Under the pieces are notes generated by a model. That model saw only the letters and a program-made list of their open reading frames with translations. It ran no database searches and was not told the origin of the DNA. The translations under genes were made by a program, and so were the position numbers. A stretch of DNA of 64,000 bases, taken from positions 62,001 through 126,000 of the forward strand of contig CANGJJ010000006.1 of the NCBI GenBank assembly GCA_947454485.1. Direction: 5' to 3'. This stretch comes from Beijerinckiaceae bacterium. Its GTDB lineage: Bacteria; Pseudomonadota; Alphaproteobacteria; Rhizobiales; Beijerinckiaceae. This document shows, piece after piece, positions 1-9,244 of this stretch. Numbering within the stretch: position 1 is the stretch's first letter; each line of letters begins with the position of its first letter.

Positions 1-612
<612 letters not shown>

Positions 613-752
613 AGCATTCCTCGCCCGGCATGGCAGGCTGGCCCCTGCTACCCTGAGATCGGTGGACGGTCCCCCCACCCCTCTCAGGATTGCCAGGGCG
701 AGGCCTGGCGTCACAGGTTACGAAGACCGGGCGCCTCTCTCACAAGAAAAGG

Positions 753-910
753 CTCCCGCTCCTCCCACTGGGAGGAGCTGTCAGCACATGCTGACTGAGA
801 AGGGGATAGCGCCCCTCAAGACGAGGCGCAGTCCAAAGAGGGCCCTCCCGATCAACACCCGATCCCCTCATCCGTCCGCTGCGCGCCCACCTTCTCCCAC
901 TGGGAGAAGG
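753..910 (+). repeat. Intergenic bipartite palindromic repeat, copy A
   Basis: The left module has two adjacent hairpins: a 9-bp stem at 758-766/770-778 (GCTCCTCCC with its complement) and a 7-bp stem at 780-786/789-795 (GTCAGCA with TGCTGAC). The right module (about 858-910) reads CGATCCCCTCATCCGTCCGC and then a hairpin CCTTCTCCC-act-GGGAGAAGG at 890-910. The same two modules recur at 33925-34078 in the same orientation and at 12712-12888 inverted. This is therefore a dispersed non-coding repeat family. The sequence between the modules is variable. Confidence 0.85.
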
Positions 911-953
911 ACAAGCCGCCCCTCGACAGTGTCCCACTGCACGTTTAGAACGA

Positions 954-980
954 GCCCGGATCCGGCAGATCCGGGCTTTT
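954..980 (+). terminator. Factor-independent terminator downstream of recA
   Basis: A perfect 9-bp stem, GCCCGGATC (954-962) with GATCCGGGC (968-976), encloses a 5-base loop and is followed by TTTT. It lies after the recA stop and before alaS, so it most simply ends recA transcription. If the alaS transcript starts upstream of it, it could instead act as an attenuator; the sequence does not decide this. Confidence 0.85.
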
Positions 981-1079
981 GCTTGTGAAGAGGCCAAGTG
1001 CCAGCACTCAGGCAAGGCTATCACCCATGCTTTGCCGGCAGGACGGGCCGCAGGGCGGCTGAACAGGAACGGTTCGTAA

Positions 1080-3752
1080 ATGAGCGGCGTCAACGAGATC
1101 CGGTCGACCTTTCTCGACTACTTTGCCAAGAACGGCCATTCGGTCGTGGAGTCATCGCCGCTTGTTCCGCGCAACGACCCGACGCTCATGTTCACCAATG
1201 CTGGCATGGTCCAGTTCAAGAATGTGTTCACCGGTGTCGAGAAGCGCCCCTATACCCGCGCCACCTCGTCACAAAAATGCGTCCGCGCCGGCGGCAAGCA
1301 CAATGACCTCGACAATGTCGGCTATACCGCGCGCCACCATACGTTCTTCGAGATGCTCGGCAATTTCTCCTTCGGCGATTATTTCAAAGCCGATGCGATT
1401 GAACTTGCCTGGAAGCTGATCACAACCGAATTCGCTTTGTCGAAAGAGCGCCTGCTCGTCACCGTCTATCACACCGACGATGAAGCCCATGCGCTGTGGA
1501 AGAAGATCGCTGGCTTCAGCGATGACAAGATCATCCGCATCCCCACCTCAGACAATTTCTGGGCGATGGGCGACACCGGCCCCTGCGGCCCCTGCTCTGA
1601 AATCTTCTATGACCAAGGCCCCGCTTTGCAGGGCGGCCCTCCCGGCAGCCCCGATGAAGATGGCGACCGGTTCCTTGAATTCTGGAACCTCGTCTTCATG
1701 CAATATGAGCAGGTCGGCCCCGGCGAGCGCATCCCGCTCCCGCGTCCCTCCATCGACACCGGCATGGGGCTTGAGCGCATCGCAGCCATTCTGCAGGGCG
1801 TTCATTCCAATTACGACATCGACCTCATGCGCGCGCTCATCCGCGCGTCATCCGAGGCCACCAATGTCGATGCCGATGGTCCTCAAAAGGCGAGCCATCG
1901 CATCATCGCAGACCATTTGCGCGCCTCCTCCTTCCTCGTTGCGGATGGCGTTCTGCCCTCCAATGAAGGTCGCGGCTATGTGCTGCGCCGTATCATGCGC
2001 CGTGCCATGCGCCATGCGCAGTTGCTGGGCGCCAAAGATCCGCTGATGTATCGCCTCGTTCCCGCGCTGATCCGCGAAATGGGCGATGCTTTCCCTGAGC
2101 TTCGCCGCGCTGAAGGTCTGATCTCCGAGACGCTGCGCCTCGAAGAGACGCGCTTTCGCACCACGCTCGCGCGCGGTCTTTCGATTTTGGATGATGAATC
2201 AGCCGGTCTCACCTCGGGCCAGAAGCTCAATGGCGAAACCGCGTTCAAACTCTATGACACTTACGGCTTCCCGCTCGATCTGACGCAAGAGGCGCTGCGT
2301 GCGCGCGGCGTAGGCGTTGATACGGATGCGTTCAACACCGCCATGGAGCGCCAGCGCGCCGAAGCCCGCAAGGCTTGGGCGGGTTCGGGCGAGGCTGCCA
2401 CCGAGACCGTTTGGTTTGGCATTCGTGAGCGCGTCGGCGCCACTGAATATCTGGGCTATGAGACCGAGCGCGCCGAAGGCGTCATTGCTGCCCTCGTCAG
2501 CGGCGGCAAGGAAGTCGACACATTGGAAGCGGGCCAGAGCGGTTTGGTCGTGCTCAACCAAACGCCTTTCTATGCCGAATCCGGCGGTCAGGTCGGCGAC
2601 ACGGGCGTCATGAGCGCCACGGGCATCACTGCGCGTGTCACCAACACCCAAAAGAAACTCGGCGATCTCTTCGTCCATGAAGTGAAAGTCGAACTCGGCG
2701 CACTCAAGATCGGCATGGCCCTTGAGCTTGAGGTCGAGCACCAACGCCGCAGCGCCATCAGAGCCAATCATTCGGCGACCCATTTGCTGCATGAGGCTTT
2801 GCGTCAGGTTTTGGGCGATCATGTCGCGCAGAAGGGCTCAATGGTGGCCGCGGATCGTCTGCGCTTCGACTTTGCCCATCCCAAGCCCATCAGCGATGAT
2901 GAACTTGCGCAGGTGGAAGAGATCGCCAATCGCATTGTGCTGCAGAATGAAGCTGTCGTCACACGCCTCATGGCGGTGGATGAGGCCATCGATTCTGGCG
3001 CACGCGCTTTGTTCGGCGAAAAATATGGCGATGAGGTGCGCGTCGTGACCATGGGCGTTGAGACCCATGGCGAGCGCGCCGGCAAAGCCTTCTCGGTTGA
3101 ACTGTGCGGCGGCACTCATGTGCGTCGCACCGGCGATATCGGCCTTGTGTCCATTGTCTCAGAGAGCGCCGTTGCTGCCGGCGTGCGCCGTCTTGAAGCC
3201 AAGACGGCTGATGGCGCGCGCCAGCATCTCAATGAAGAAGCGCGCCGCCTGCGCGATGTCGCAGCTTTGTTGAAATCCCCCGCCGATGATGCGGCTGAAC
3301 GTTTGAGCGCATTGCTCGATGAGCGCCGCAAGCTCGAGCGCGAATTGCAAGATGCACGGCGCAAACTTGCTATGGGCGGCGGCGGCGCTTCGGGTGATGA
3401 CGCGATGCGCGACATTGCAGGCGTCAAAGTCTTTGCGCGCGCGGTGAGCGGCGTTGAGATGAAAGATCTCAAATCGCTTGCGGATGAAGCCAAAAGCAAA
3501 GTCGGCTCGGGCCTCGTCGTCATCGTCGGCGTGGCAGAAGATGGCAAGGCCGGCGTTGTTGTGGGCGTCACGCCCGATATGACTTCGCGCTTCAATGCAG
3601 TTGATCTGGTGCGCCTTGGCTCAGAATGCCTTGGCGGCAAGGGTGGCGGCGGGCGCCCTGACATGGCCCAAGCTGGCGGGCCTGATGGTGCGCAGGCGCA
3701 AGCAGCCCTTGATGCAATCACCGCAGCCATCGAGGCAAAGGCCAAAGCATGA
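1080..3752 (+). CDS. alaS: Alanine--tRNA ligase
   Basis: A cytoplasmic class II aminoacyl-tRNA synthetase that charges tRNA-Ala and edits mischarged Ser/Gly. At 890 residues it has the normal full length. The N-terminal aminoacylation domain starts [20 protein letters not shown] and includes [10 protein letters not shown]. The editing domain carries the zinc ligands HSATH (about residue 566) and CGGTH (about 675). The C-terminal part has a coiled segment and a Gly-rich C-Ala domain ([16 protein letters not shown]). The start is the ATG at 1080, matching the conserved N terminus. The stop overlaps the start of the next gene by 4 bases (ATGA), suggesting translational coupling. Confidence 0.98.
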   Translation: MSGVNEIRSTFLDYFAKNGHSVVESSPLVPRNDPTLMFTNAGMVQFKNVFTGVEKRPYTRATSSQKCVRAGGKHNDLDNVGYTARHHTFFEMLGNFSFGDYFKADAIELAWKLITTEFALSKERLLVTVYHTDDEAHALWKKIAGFSDDKIIRIPTSDNFWAMGDTGPCGPCSEIFYDQGPALQGGPPGSPDEDGDRFLEFWNLVFMQYEQVGPGERIPLPRPSIDTGMGLERIAAILQGVHSNYDIDLMRALIRASSEATNVDADGPQKASHRIIADHLRASSFLVADGVLPSNEGRGYVLRRIMRRAMRHAQLLGAKDPLMYRLVPALIREMGDAFPELRRAEGLISETLRLEETRFRTTLARGLSILDDESAGLTSGQKLNGETAFKLYDTYGFPLDLTQEALRARGVGVDTDAFNTAMERQRAEARKAWAGSGEAATETVWFGIRERVGATEYLGYETERAEGVIAALVSGGKEVDTLEAGQSGLVVLNQTPFYAESGGQVGDTGVMSATGITARVTNTQKKLGDLFVHEVKVELGALKIGMALELEVEHQRRSAIRANHSATHLLHEALRQVLGDHVAQKGSMVAADRLRFDFAHPKPISDDELAQVEEIANRIVLQNEAVVTRLMAVDEAIDSGARALFGEKYGDEVRVVTMGVETHGERAGKAFSVELCGGTHVRRTGDIGLVSIVSESAVAAGVRRLEAKTADGARQHLNEEARRLRDVAALLKSPADDAAERLSALLDERRKLERELQDARRKLAMGGGGASGDDAMRDIAGVKVFARAVSGVEMKDLKSLADEAKSKVGSGLVVIVGVAEDGKAGVVVGVTPDMTSRFNAVDLVRLGSECLGGKGGGGRPDMAQAGGPDGAQAQAALDAITAAIEAKAKA

Positions 3753-4906
3753 CCAAGGAGGGCCACGGCAAGCTCCTGCGGGCGCGACGACGTGTGCATC
3801 TCCTGCTGGATGGAGGCGAAGCTGATCTTGCCTCCAGACTTGTTCACCGCTCCATTGTCCTGCTGATCTTCGCGAGTATCACGGCTGTTGTTTTGGAGAG
3901 CGTGCCTGCGCTCGCGATGCGCTATGAGCATCTGTTCCTCGCCGTTGAAATTCTCGCCATTACTTTCTTCACGCTCGAATTTCTGCTGCGTCTGTGGTGC
4001 GCGCCAGATCACGCCCCCTATGCTGATTTGACACCCATGCGTGCGCGGTTTGAATTTCTGCGAACGGGCTCGGCCATCATCGACCTTCTGTCGATCCTGC
4101 CCTTCTATCTCACGCTTTTTGTGCCCGCTGAATTGCGCGTTCTGCTCGTCTTTCGTCTGCTGCGCTATTTCAAACTCGCGCGCTATTCGCCCGGCATGCG
4201 CTCGCTCATGGCGGCCTTGCAGTCTGAGCGCAAAGCCCTGCTCGCCTCACTCGTCATTCTCTTTGGCCTCGTTCTCCTTGCAGCCTCAGCCATGCATCTG
4301 GCCGAACATGATGTGCAGCCTGATCGCTTTGGCACGATCCCTGATGCAATGTGGTGGGCGATTGTCACCCTCACCACCGTTGGCTATGGCGATGTTGTGC
4401 CCATGACGGCCATTGGCCGCGTGATTGCAGGCTTCACCATGCTAGCAGGTCTGATGATGCTGGCTTTGCCCATCGGCATCATCGCCAATGCCTTTTCCGA
4501 AGAGATTCACCGCCGCGAATTTGTCGTCACCTGGTCCATGCTGGCGCGTGTGCCGCTCTTTGCATCCCTCTCGGCGGCCGAGATTGCCGATGTGATGGAC
4601 TATTTGCGCGCACGCACAGTCCCCGCCGACACAATCATCATGCGACGCGGCGACACCGCTACATGCATGTTCTTCATTGCAGCGGGCGAAGTGGAGATCG
4701 AAGCGCCCACTGGCGTGCTCAGCCTTGGCGTTGGCCATTTCTTTGGTGAGATGTCTTTGCTGCGCCAAACGCGCCGCAGCGCCACAGCCCGCACGACCCA
4801 GCCCACCAAATTGCTCGTGCTCGAAGCCAATGATCTGACCGAACTCATGGCGCATAATCCGCAAATCGCCCGCAGCATCGAGGCTGTGGCGCAGTCGCGG
4901 CAGTAA
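3749..4906 (+). CDS. Voltage-gated potassium channel with cyclic nucleotide-binding domain
   Basis: An inner-membrane six-helix ion channel of the MloK1/KvAP type. The K+ selectivity filter TVGYGD is at residues 210-215. The S4-like helix has repeated basic residues (R130, R136, R139, K142, R145), which suggests voltage sensing. After S6, residues about 268-370 form a cNMP-binding domain with FGEMSLL (332-338) and RRSATA (342-347), the phosphate-binding cassette that in MloK1 contacts cAMP. The length of 385 residues suits this architecture. The ATG overlaps the alaS stop, so the two are probably cotranscribed. That pairing looks positional rather than functional. Confidence 0.93.
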   Translation: MTKEGHGKLLRARRRVHLLLDGGEADLASRLVHRSIVLLIFASITAVVLESVPALAMRYEHLFLAVEILAITFFTLEFLLRLWCAPDHAPYADLTPMRARFEFLRTGSAIIDLLSILPFYLTLFVPAELRVLLVFRLLRYFKLARYSPGMRSLMAALQSERKALLASLVILFGLVLLAASAMHLAEHDVQPDRFGTIPDAMWWAIVTLTTVGYGDVVPMTAIGRVIAGFTMLAGLMMLALPIGIIANAFSEEIHRREFVVTWSMLARVPLFASLSAAEIADVMDYLRARTVPADTIIMRRGDTATCMFFIAAGEVEIEAPTGVLSLGVGHFFGEMSLLRQTRRSATARTTQPTKLLVLEANDLTELMAHNPQIARSIEAVAQSRQ

Positions 4907-4971
4907 GGAACCAACCAAGCTTTGCCGATGTTGATCTTCTGCTGCACAACGCAGCATGGAGGCGCACTCCC

Positions 4972-5151
4972 ATGAATATCGGCAATCTGTTTTATTGGGC
5001 GCTGATGTTTCTCATTGTCGCCATCCTCGCAGCCCTGCTCGGCTTTGGCGGTGTCGCAGGCACAGCCATGGAGGGCGCGCGTTTGCTCTTCTGGGTTGCA
5101 CTGGCTCTCTTCCTCATCTCCATCATCTTTGGCTTCATGCGGGGGCGGTGA
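4972..5151 (+). CDS. DUF1328-like small membrane protein (59 aa)
   Basis: The short reading frame begins [20 protein letters not shown] and ends IIFGFMRGR. It has two hydrophobic helices separated by a Gly-rich turn ([10 protein letters not shown]), the pattern of the YtjA/DUF1328 family, which is usually 50-65 residues. The function of this family is unknown; members are often found near stress genes. The ATG is preceded by GGAGG (4958-4962, about 9 bases upstream). The stop is immediately followed by the AGGAG that serves the next gene, so this and the universal stress protein form a tight pair. Confidence 0.82.
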   Translation: MNIGNLFYWALMFLIVAILAALLGFGGVAGTAMEGARLLFWVALALFLISIIFGFMRGR

Positions 5152-5155
5152 GGAG

Positions 5156-5581
5156 ATGTTTCACACCATTCTCGTTCCCATTGATCTGAGCGAAACCTCA
5201 ATCAGCAAATCAGCTCTCGACAAAGCCGATGCGATTGCCCAATGGACCGGCGCAGCTTTGCGCTTGCTGAATGTGCAAGTTCTGCTGCCTGCCAATTTTC
5301 TCGACTATATGCCCGCTGATTTTGATACACAGCAGCGCCGCGAAGCCGAACGCTCGCTCGAGAAAATGGCGCTCGGCCTGCGTGTGCCACCAGAGCGAGT
5401 CTCAACCATTGTGCGCGTGGGCGGTGTTTATCCCGAGATCCTCGCCGAAGCTGATACATTTGGCGCTGATCTGATCGTTATAGGCTCACACCGCCCCGCC
5501 ATGTCGACTTATCTGCTCGGCTCCAATGCCAAGACCGTGGTGCGCCATGCGCGCTGCTCTGTTCTGGTCGTCCGCGATTAG
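5156..5581 (+). CDS. Universal stress protein, UspA family
   Basis: A single-domain 141-residue Usp protein. It begins MFHTILVPIDLSETS, the typical first beta strand and nucleotide-proximal Asp. It ends with the G-2x-G-9x-G(S/T)-type ATP-binding signature (VIGSHRPAMSTYLLGSNAKT) and the last strand CSVLVVRD. The start at 5156 is set by AGGAG at 5151-5155, directly abutting the ATG with little spacer, and by family alignment; a longer frame reaching back to 5015 would overlap the DUF1328-like gene. Its stop overlaps the stop of the convergent aldo/keto reductase gene by a few bases. Role: stress survival, likely ATP binding. Confidence 0.92.
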   Translation: MFHTILVPIDLSETSISKSALDKADAIAQWTGAALRLLNVQVLLPANFLDYMPADFDTQQRREAERSLEKMALGLRVPPERVSTIVRVGGVYPEILAEADTFGADLIVIGSHRPAMSTYLLGSNAKTVVRHARCSVLVVRD

Positions 5582-6507
5582 GCCTTGGTGATCGCGTCAA
5601 TCGCAGACAGATCATCCACGCTCATCTGCCAGCGCACAGATGCCGCATTGGCGCGTACTTGCTCCGCCGTACTCGCGCCTGCAATCACACTTCCAACCGT
5701 GCCTTGACCCGCAAGCCAGCTCATCGACAATTCCAGAAGATTATATCCGCGCTCCTGCGCATAGACATTGAGCGCCTGCGCAATGGCGCGCTTGCGCTCA
5801 TTCATATGGCGCTTGGCCATAGCCGGGAATTTGGTGAGACGCCCCTGCGCCTGCGCATCGCTAAGATATTTGCCGCTCAGCAAACCTCCGGCGAGCGGAT
5901 AAAAGGGCAGCAGGCTCACGCCATGATGTTCCATCGCTGGTACAAGCTCAGCCTCAATCCCGCGCTCAACGAGGCTATATTCATTTTGCGCCGAGATGAA
6001 ATATTCGAGCTGGCCGAGGCGCGAGGTCCAAAGCGCATCGCTCAACTGCCAACCGGCGAAATTCGAGCAGCCGATATAACGCACCTTACCTTGGCGCACG
6101 AGATCGTCGAGCGCGCGCAATGTCTCTTCCATTGGCGTTGCGGGATCTGGTTGATGCATCTGATATAGATCAATCCAGTCGGTGCGCAGCCGCCGCAAGC
6201 TCGCCTCGACCGCCTCCATAATATAGCGGCGCGATCCACCCTGTTTGCGCTCACCCATGGGATTGGCGAATTTGGTGGCCAGTACGATGTCTTGACGCCG
6301 CGCGCCCAGCACCTCGCCCATCACCCTCTCAGACCCGCCACGCTCGCCATAGACATCGGCTGTGTCGAACAAAGTGATGCCCGCATCAAGCGCCGCATGG
6401 ATGACAGCGCGACTGCCCGCCGCATCCAGCCTGCCGCCGAAATTGTTGCAACCAATCCCAACGATGGACACTTCAAGGCCAGAGCGGCCGAGCCTGCGGC
6501 TTTTCAT
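5578..6507 (-). CDS. Aldo/keto reductase
   Basis: An NADPH-dependent oxidoreductase with a TIM-barrel fold, reducing aldehydes or ketones to alcohols. The family tetrad is visible: Asp and Tyr in FDTADVYG, Lys in ATKFANP and His in YQMHQPDP. The YajO/YhdN-like subfamily signature GCSNFAGWQL is also present. I chose the ATG at 6507 (MKSRRLGRSGLEV) because AGAGGGGG lies just upstream and the family starts at this motif. ATGs at 6513 and 6546 are in frame alternatives. The length of 309 residues is usual. Substrate is not predictable. It is transcribed convergently with uspA. Confidence 0.9.
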   Translation of the reverse strand: MKSRRLGRSGLEVSIVGIGCNNFGGRLDAAGSRAVIHAALDAGITLFDTADVYGERGGSERVMGEVLGARRQDIVLATKFANPMGERKQGGSRRYIMEAVEASLRRLRTDWIDLYQMHQPDPATPMEETLRALDDLVRQGKVRYIGCSNFAGWQLSDALWTSRLGQLEYFISAQNEYSLVERGIEAELVPAMEHHGVSLLPFYPLAGGLLSGKYLSDAQAQGRLTKFPAMAKRHMNERKRAIAQALNVYAQERGYNLLELSMSWLAGQGTVGSVIAGASTAEQVRANAASVRWQMSVDDLSAIDAITKA

Positions 6508-6611
6508 GTGCATTCCCCCTCTGCTGCGCCTATTCTGGCGAGCCATCGCCTCTTGTAAAGAGCGACACGCTTGCTAAGCTTGCAGCCAGAAACAAAATAT
6601 CGGGAGGAGAT

Positions 6612-7445
6612 ATGGGTACGATTGTTGGGGGCTTTGGAGCGCCCCATTCGCCAAGCCTGCCATCTGTCGTCGCCAAAAATCCTGCCTTTGTGGAGAATGC
6701 TCTTTATGCGGATTTGCGTCGCCATATTGAGGAGGTGAAGGCCGATGTTGTACTCATCTTCTCCAACGACCATTTCAACACATTCTTCTACGACAATTTC
6801 CCACTCTTTTCGGTTGGCGTTGCGCCTGAAACATCAGGCCCCAATGATGAGACGCCGATGCCGCATCACAAGATCCCCCTTCATGAGGGCCTGGCTGCGC
6901 ATATTCATCGCACCGGCATTTCAAATGGATTTGATCTATCTCTCACTCAAGAATTCACTGTCGATCATGCTTTCGCCGTGCCGTGGCATTTCATTGGCGC
7001 GGATCGTCCCATTCAGATGGTGCCGATCTTTGTGAACTGCTTCTCCAATCCCCTGCCGCTCGCAAGCCGCGCGCATGATCTGGGGCGCATGATCGGCAGC
7101 GCCATTCGGACCTTTCCAGAAGATATTCGCGTTGCGGTCTTTGCCAGCGGCAGCTTCTCGCTGGAGATCGGCGGCCCGCAAATTCCTCCCAATGAGCGCT
7201 CGGGCGTACCGGACCGTGTTTGGGTTGATCGTATTGTCGAATGTATGCGCAAGCCCAATATTCGCGACCTGATTGATGAGGCAACGCCGCTGCAATTGCT
7301 GCGCGCGGGTAATGCGGGTGGCGAATTGCTGAACTGGATTGCGATGCTCGGCGTTATTGGCGACCAAGCGCCTACCGAACTCCATCCCCAGTCACATGGT
7401 CACGCCTTTGGCACTTGGCGTTGGGATCAAGGGAACCGCGCATGA
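6612..7445 (+). CDS. LigB-type extradiol dioxygenase, catalytic subunit
   Basis: A non-haem Fe(II) enzyme that opens catecholic rings by extradiol (meta) cleavage, of the class III LigAB superfamily. Iron ligands fit the LigB pattern: His12 (GAPHSP), His54 (SNDHFNTFF) and Glu238 (GGELLNWIAM). The length is 277 residues. GGGAGGAG lies upstream of the ATG at 6612. The small LigA-type subunit follows with a 4-base overlap, giving the order catalytic then small. That is the reverse of the ligA-ligB order of the classical protocatechuate 4,5-dioxygenase. The ring substrate (protocatechuate, gallate or another) cannot be read from sequence. Confidence 0.9.
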   Translation: MGTIVGGFGAPHSPSLPSVVAKNPAFVENALYADLRRHIEEVKADVVLIFSNDHFNTFFYDNFPLFSVGVAPETSGPNDETPMPHHKIPLHEGLAAHIHRTGISNGFDLSLTQEFTVDHAFAVPWHFIGADRPIQMVPIFVNCFSNPLPLASRAHDLGRMIGSAIRTFPEDIRVAVFASGSFSLEIGGPQIPPNERSGVPDRVWVDRIVECMRKPNIRDLIDEATPLQLLRAGNAGGELLNWIAMLGVIGDQAPTELHPQSHGHAFGTWRWDQGNRA

Positions 7446-7768
7446 GCAATTATGGCATTCACAAACTCTGCCGCTCGGCCTTGCATGATCACGAGATCCG
7501 CAAAGCACTGAAGGATGACCCTCAGCAAGCCATGCAGCTCTTTCCCCTCACGCAGGAGGAGAAAGATTTGCTGATGGCGGGCGATGTCGCAGCTTTGTGG
7601 GAGCGCGGCGCAAGCGGCTTCTTGCTGAGCTATCTCACGCGCTGGCAACTCTTCGGCTTGAGCGTGGATATTTATTGCGAGCGCATGCGCAAAGCCAAGG
7701 ACTGGCGCTATCCTGCAGGATGGCAGGGCGTGACCTCAGGCCGCGCGCGCGATTATCCCAATGTGTGA
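7442..7768 (+). CDS. LigA-type small subunit of extradiol dioxygenase
   Basis: A 108-residue all-helical protein matching the LigA subunit of protocatechuate 4,5-dioxygenase. Landmarks are YGIHKLCRSALHDHEIRKAL, LTQEEKDLLMAGDVAALWERG and a terminal segment of the type LTRWQLFGLS. In LigAB this subunit covers the active site and helps bind the substrate carboxylate. The start is the ATG at 7442, inside the ATGA overlap with the catalytic subunit, which implies coupled translation and a fixed stoichiometry. A half copy of the intergenic repeat follows the stop at 7776. Confidence 0.9.
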   Translation: MSNYGIHKLCRSALHDHEIRKALKDDPQQAMQLFPLTQEEKDLLMAGDVAALWERGASGFLLSYLTRWQLFGLSVDIYCERMRKAKDWRYPAGWQGVTSGRARDYPNV

Positions 7769-7775
7769 GGGCCCC

Positions 7776-7806
7776 CTCCTCCCACCGGGGGGAGCGAAGG
7801 CTTCGC
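7776..7806 (+). repeat. Half copy of the intergenic repeat (left module)
   Basis: CTCCTCCCACCGGGGGGAGC at 7776-7795 differs at two positions from the first hairpin of copy A. A second small hairpin GCGAA-ggc-TTCGC (7794-7806) sits where copy A has its second hairpin. The right module is absent. The site lies between the convergent dioxygenase and phosphatase genes and could also act as a transcript end. Confidence 0.6.
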
Positions 7807-7824
7807 TGGGCAAAGAATGATGAC

Positions 7825-8340
7825 CTAAAGCGCCATCTTGTCTGGCGTGACGAAGCTCACCAGCCGCGCGCTGTGCAAAGACAGATCGACCCAGTCTTCA
7901 ATATCAAGATCCAGCACAGCCAGGCTTGCTGTGGGCATGCCATGGGCAAGCTCATCACGCAGACCCGCCTGACCGCGCGCCACCATCAGATTGGCAAATT
8001 CCGCAATGCCCGGATTATGCCCGACATAAAGCAGCGTATGCACATCGCTTTGCACTTGGCGCAGCTCTGCGACAATGTCGGCGACTTCGGCATTGTAGAG
8101 ACCTTTGCGCACAGACTGCTGCACGGGACTCGTCCAAGTCTGCTGCACCAGATCAAAAGTCTCGCGCGTACGCGCTGAGGGCGAGACGACCGCCAAATCG
8201 GGGAACAGACCATTGCGGGCGATGTAATGGCCGACCTTGCCGCATTCCACGCGCCCGCGCGTTGACAACTCGCGTTCGAGATCGCCGCCGGGAGAATGAG
8301 CCACCGCTTCCGCGTGACGAAGAATGAGAATGCACCGCAT
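7825..8340 (-). CDS. SixA-like phosphohistidine phosphatase
   Basis: A 171-residue histidine phosphatase. The catalytic RHA motif is at residues 8-10 (ILILRHAEA). The second Arg lies in SPSARTRETF and the second His in YVGHNPG, all as in SixA. SixA removes phosphate from His-containing phosphotransfer domains, so a phosphorelay protein is a plausible substrate; general small-molecule phosphatase activity is possible. The start is the ATG at 8340, with no clear Shine-Dalgarno. It heads a leftward gene separated by about 50 bases from an upstream membrane protein gene. Confidence 0.88.
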   Translation of the reverse strand: MRCILILRHAEAVAHSPGGDLERELSTRGRVECGKVGHYIARNGLFPDLAVVSPSARTRETFDLVQQTWTSPVQQSVRKGLYNAEVADIVAELRQVQSDVHTLLYVGHNPGIAEFANLMVARGQAGLRDELAHGMPTASLAVLDLDIEDWVDLSLHSARLVSFVTPDKMAL

Positions 8341-8392
8341 GAGGAGAATCTACAGCGCCTCGAGGCGAAAGGCGAGTGGCAGCGCGCCGCGC

Positions 8393-8698
8393 TTAACGCT
8401 GACTGCGCTCCTCATCCACGACCTTGTAATCGACATCAATGACATCGCCCGGCCCCTGCGCTTGCTGGCGCATGGCCTCCATCTGCGCATTCATCTGCGC
8501 CACGGCCTTGCGAATGCGGTGGCGTATGACCAAACCGCCCACGATCACCACAGGCGCAAGCAGCAGGGCCACACCAAGCCCCACGACCAGCAGCGCCGCG
8601 CCCATAGCCACCGCCACAACCAGCCCCAGCGCCATGCTCCACGAAGGAAAGCGCGAGACATGCGTGCCAGAGCGGTCAGAGATCAAAAAGCGGATCAT
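8393..8698 (-). CDS. Small membrane protein of unknown function
   Basis: A 101-residue protein I do not recognise. Residues about 22-60 form one long or two hydrophobic segments (MALGLVVAVAMGAALLVVGL then ALLLAPVVIVGGLVI). A basic amphipathic stretch follows (RHRIRKAVAQMNAQMEAMRQ), then a polar acidic tail. It is likely an inner-membrane protein with a cytoplasmic tail. GGAGG at the right distance before the ATG at 8698, and its place between sixA-like and cytochrome genes on the same strand, support it as a real gene. Confidence 0.7.
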   Translation of the reverse strand: MIRFLISDRSGTHVSRFPSWSMALGLVVAVAMGAALLVVGLGVALLLAPVVIVGGLVIRHRIRKAVAQMNAQMEAMRQQAQGPGDVIDVDYKVVDEERSQR

Positions 8699-8738
8699 GA
8701 AGCCTCCTACCCAAAAATTGGGACCGCACGGCCAGCTT

Positions 8739-9113
8739 TCAAGGCTGGGTTTTGGGCTCTGACTTGGGCTCTGACTTGGGCTCAGGCTTGGCTTTGACCT
8801 GAATAGAGCGCAGATAGGCCATCAGATCGGCGATTTGATTGGGCTGGAACTCGAAGAGCGGCATATCGGGCGCCTCATGGCCCACCATGATCCCCTCGGC
8901 CAAAGCCTCTTCCAGATCATCGAGCGGATAGCGCTGTGCCAAGGTGCGGAAGGCTGGCGCCTGCAAATTGGCGCTCTCGCCGGTGCGCGCGATGGCGTGG
9001 CACACCGCACAATTGCGCTGCGCGATGCGCTGGCCACGCTGGGCTGAGCCTTGTGCATAGGCTTCGCTGGCAAGGAGGGTGAGAAAAAGAGAGCTGAGCA
9101 AAATAGCGCGCAT
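8739..9113 (-). CDS. Periplasmic class I cytochrome c
   Basis: A small electron carrier with a cleavable signal peptide (residues 1-20, ending AYA) and one haem-attachment site CAVCH at residues 35-39. The likely axial Met is in PDMPLFEF (about Met84), so it would be a His/Met class I cytochrome. The C terminus is unusual: a KPEPKSEPKSEP-type tail encoded by an in-frame 12-bp tandem repeat (8754-8789). Its redox partner is unknown. The neighbouring small membrane protein is encoded just downstream on the same strand. Confidence 0.9.
   Translation of the reverse strand: MRAILLSSLFLTLLASEAYAQGSAQRGQRIAQRNCAVCHAIARTGESANLQAPAFRTLAQRYPLDDLEEALAEGIMVGHEAPDMPLFEFQPNQIADLMAYLRSIQVKAKPEPKSEPKSEPKTQP
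8754..8789 (-). repeat. Tandem 12-bp repeat in cytochrome c gene
   Basis: Three consecutive 12-base units (GGGCTCTGACTT twice, then the variant GGGCTCAGGCTT, + strand) encode the Lys-Ser/Pro-Glu-Pro units at the C terminus of the cytochrome. Unit-number changes would keep the frame and only alter tail length. Confidence 0.85.
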
Positions 9114-9244
9114 GGAAGTCCAGTCCTGAAGAAGGCCTCAGTTTAGCTCAATCTGCGTTCCCGCGCTCCCCCTTCTTTGGGAACAGACCAAGCCTTTGCA
9201 GTCTGCCTCTGTGTCGTTAAAACACCCCCAACGGAGGAACCACC

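Larger units (their letters stand above)
613..1079. other. recA-alaS intergenic region, no gene
   Basis: These 467 bases separate recA from alaS. They contain no credible coding sequence; the short open frames here have no family resemblance and run across hairpins. The left two thirds is occupied by a bipartite palindromic repeat (about 753-910), and the right part holds a factor-independent terminator (954-980). The remaining roughly 100 bases before the alaS ATG should carry the alaS promoter and leader, but I cannot point to a convincing -35/-10 pair. Confidence 0.7.

Noticed and set aside
662-988. 108-codon open frame between recA and alaS
   Set aside because: It runs through both repeat modules and the terminator and is low-complexity Pro/Ser/Arg; it is not a credible protein.
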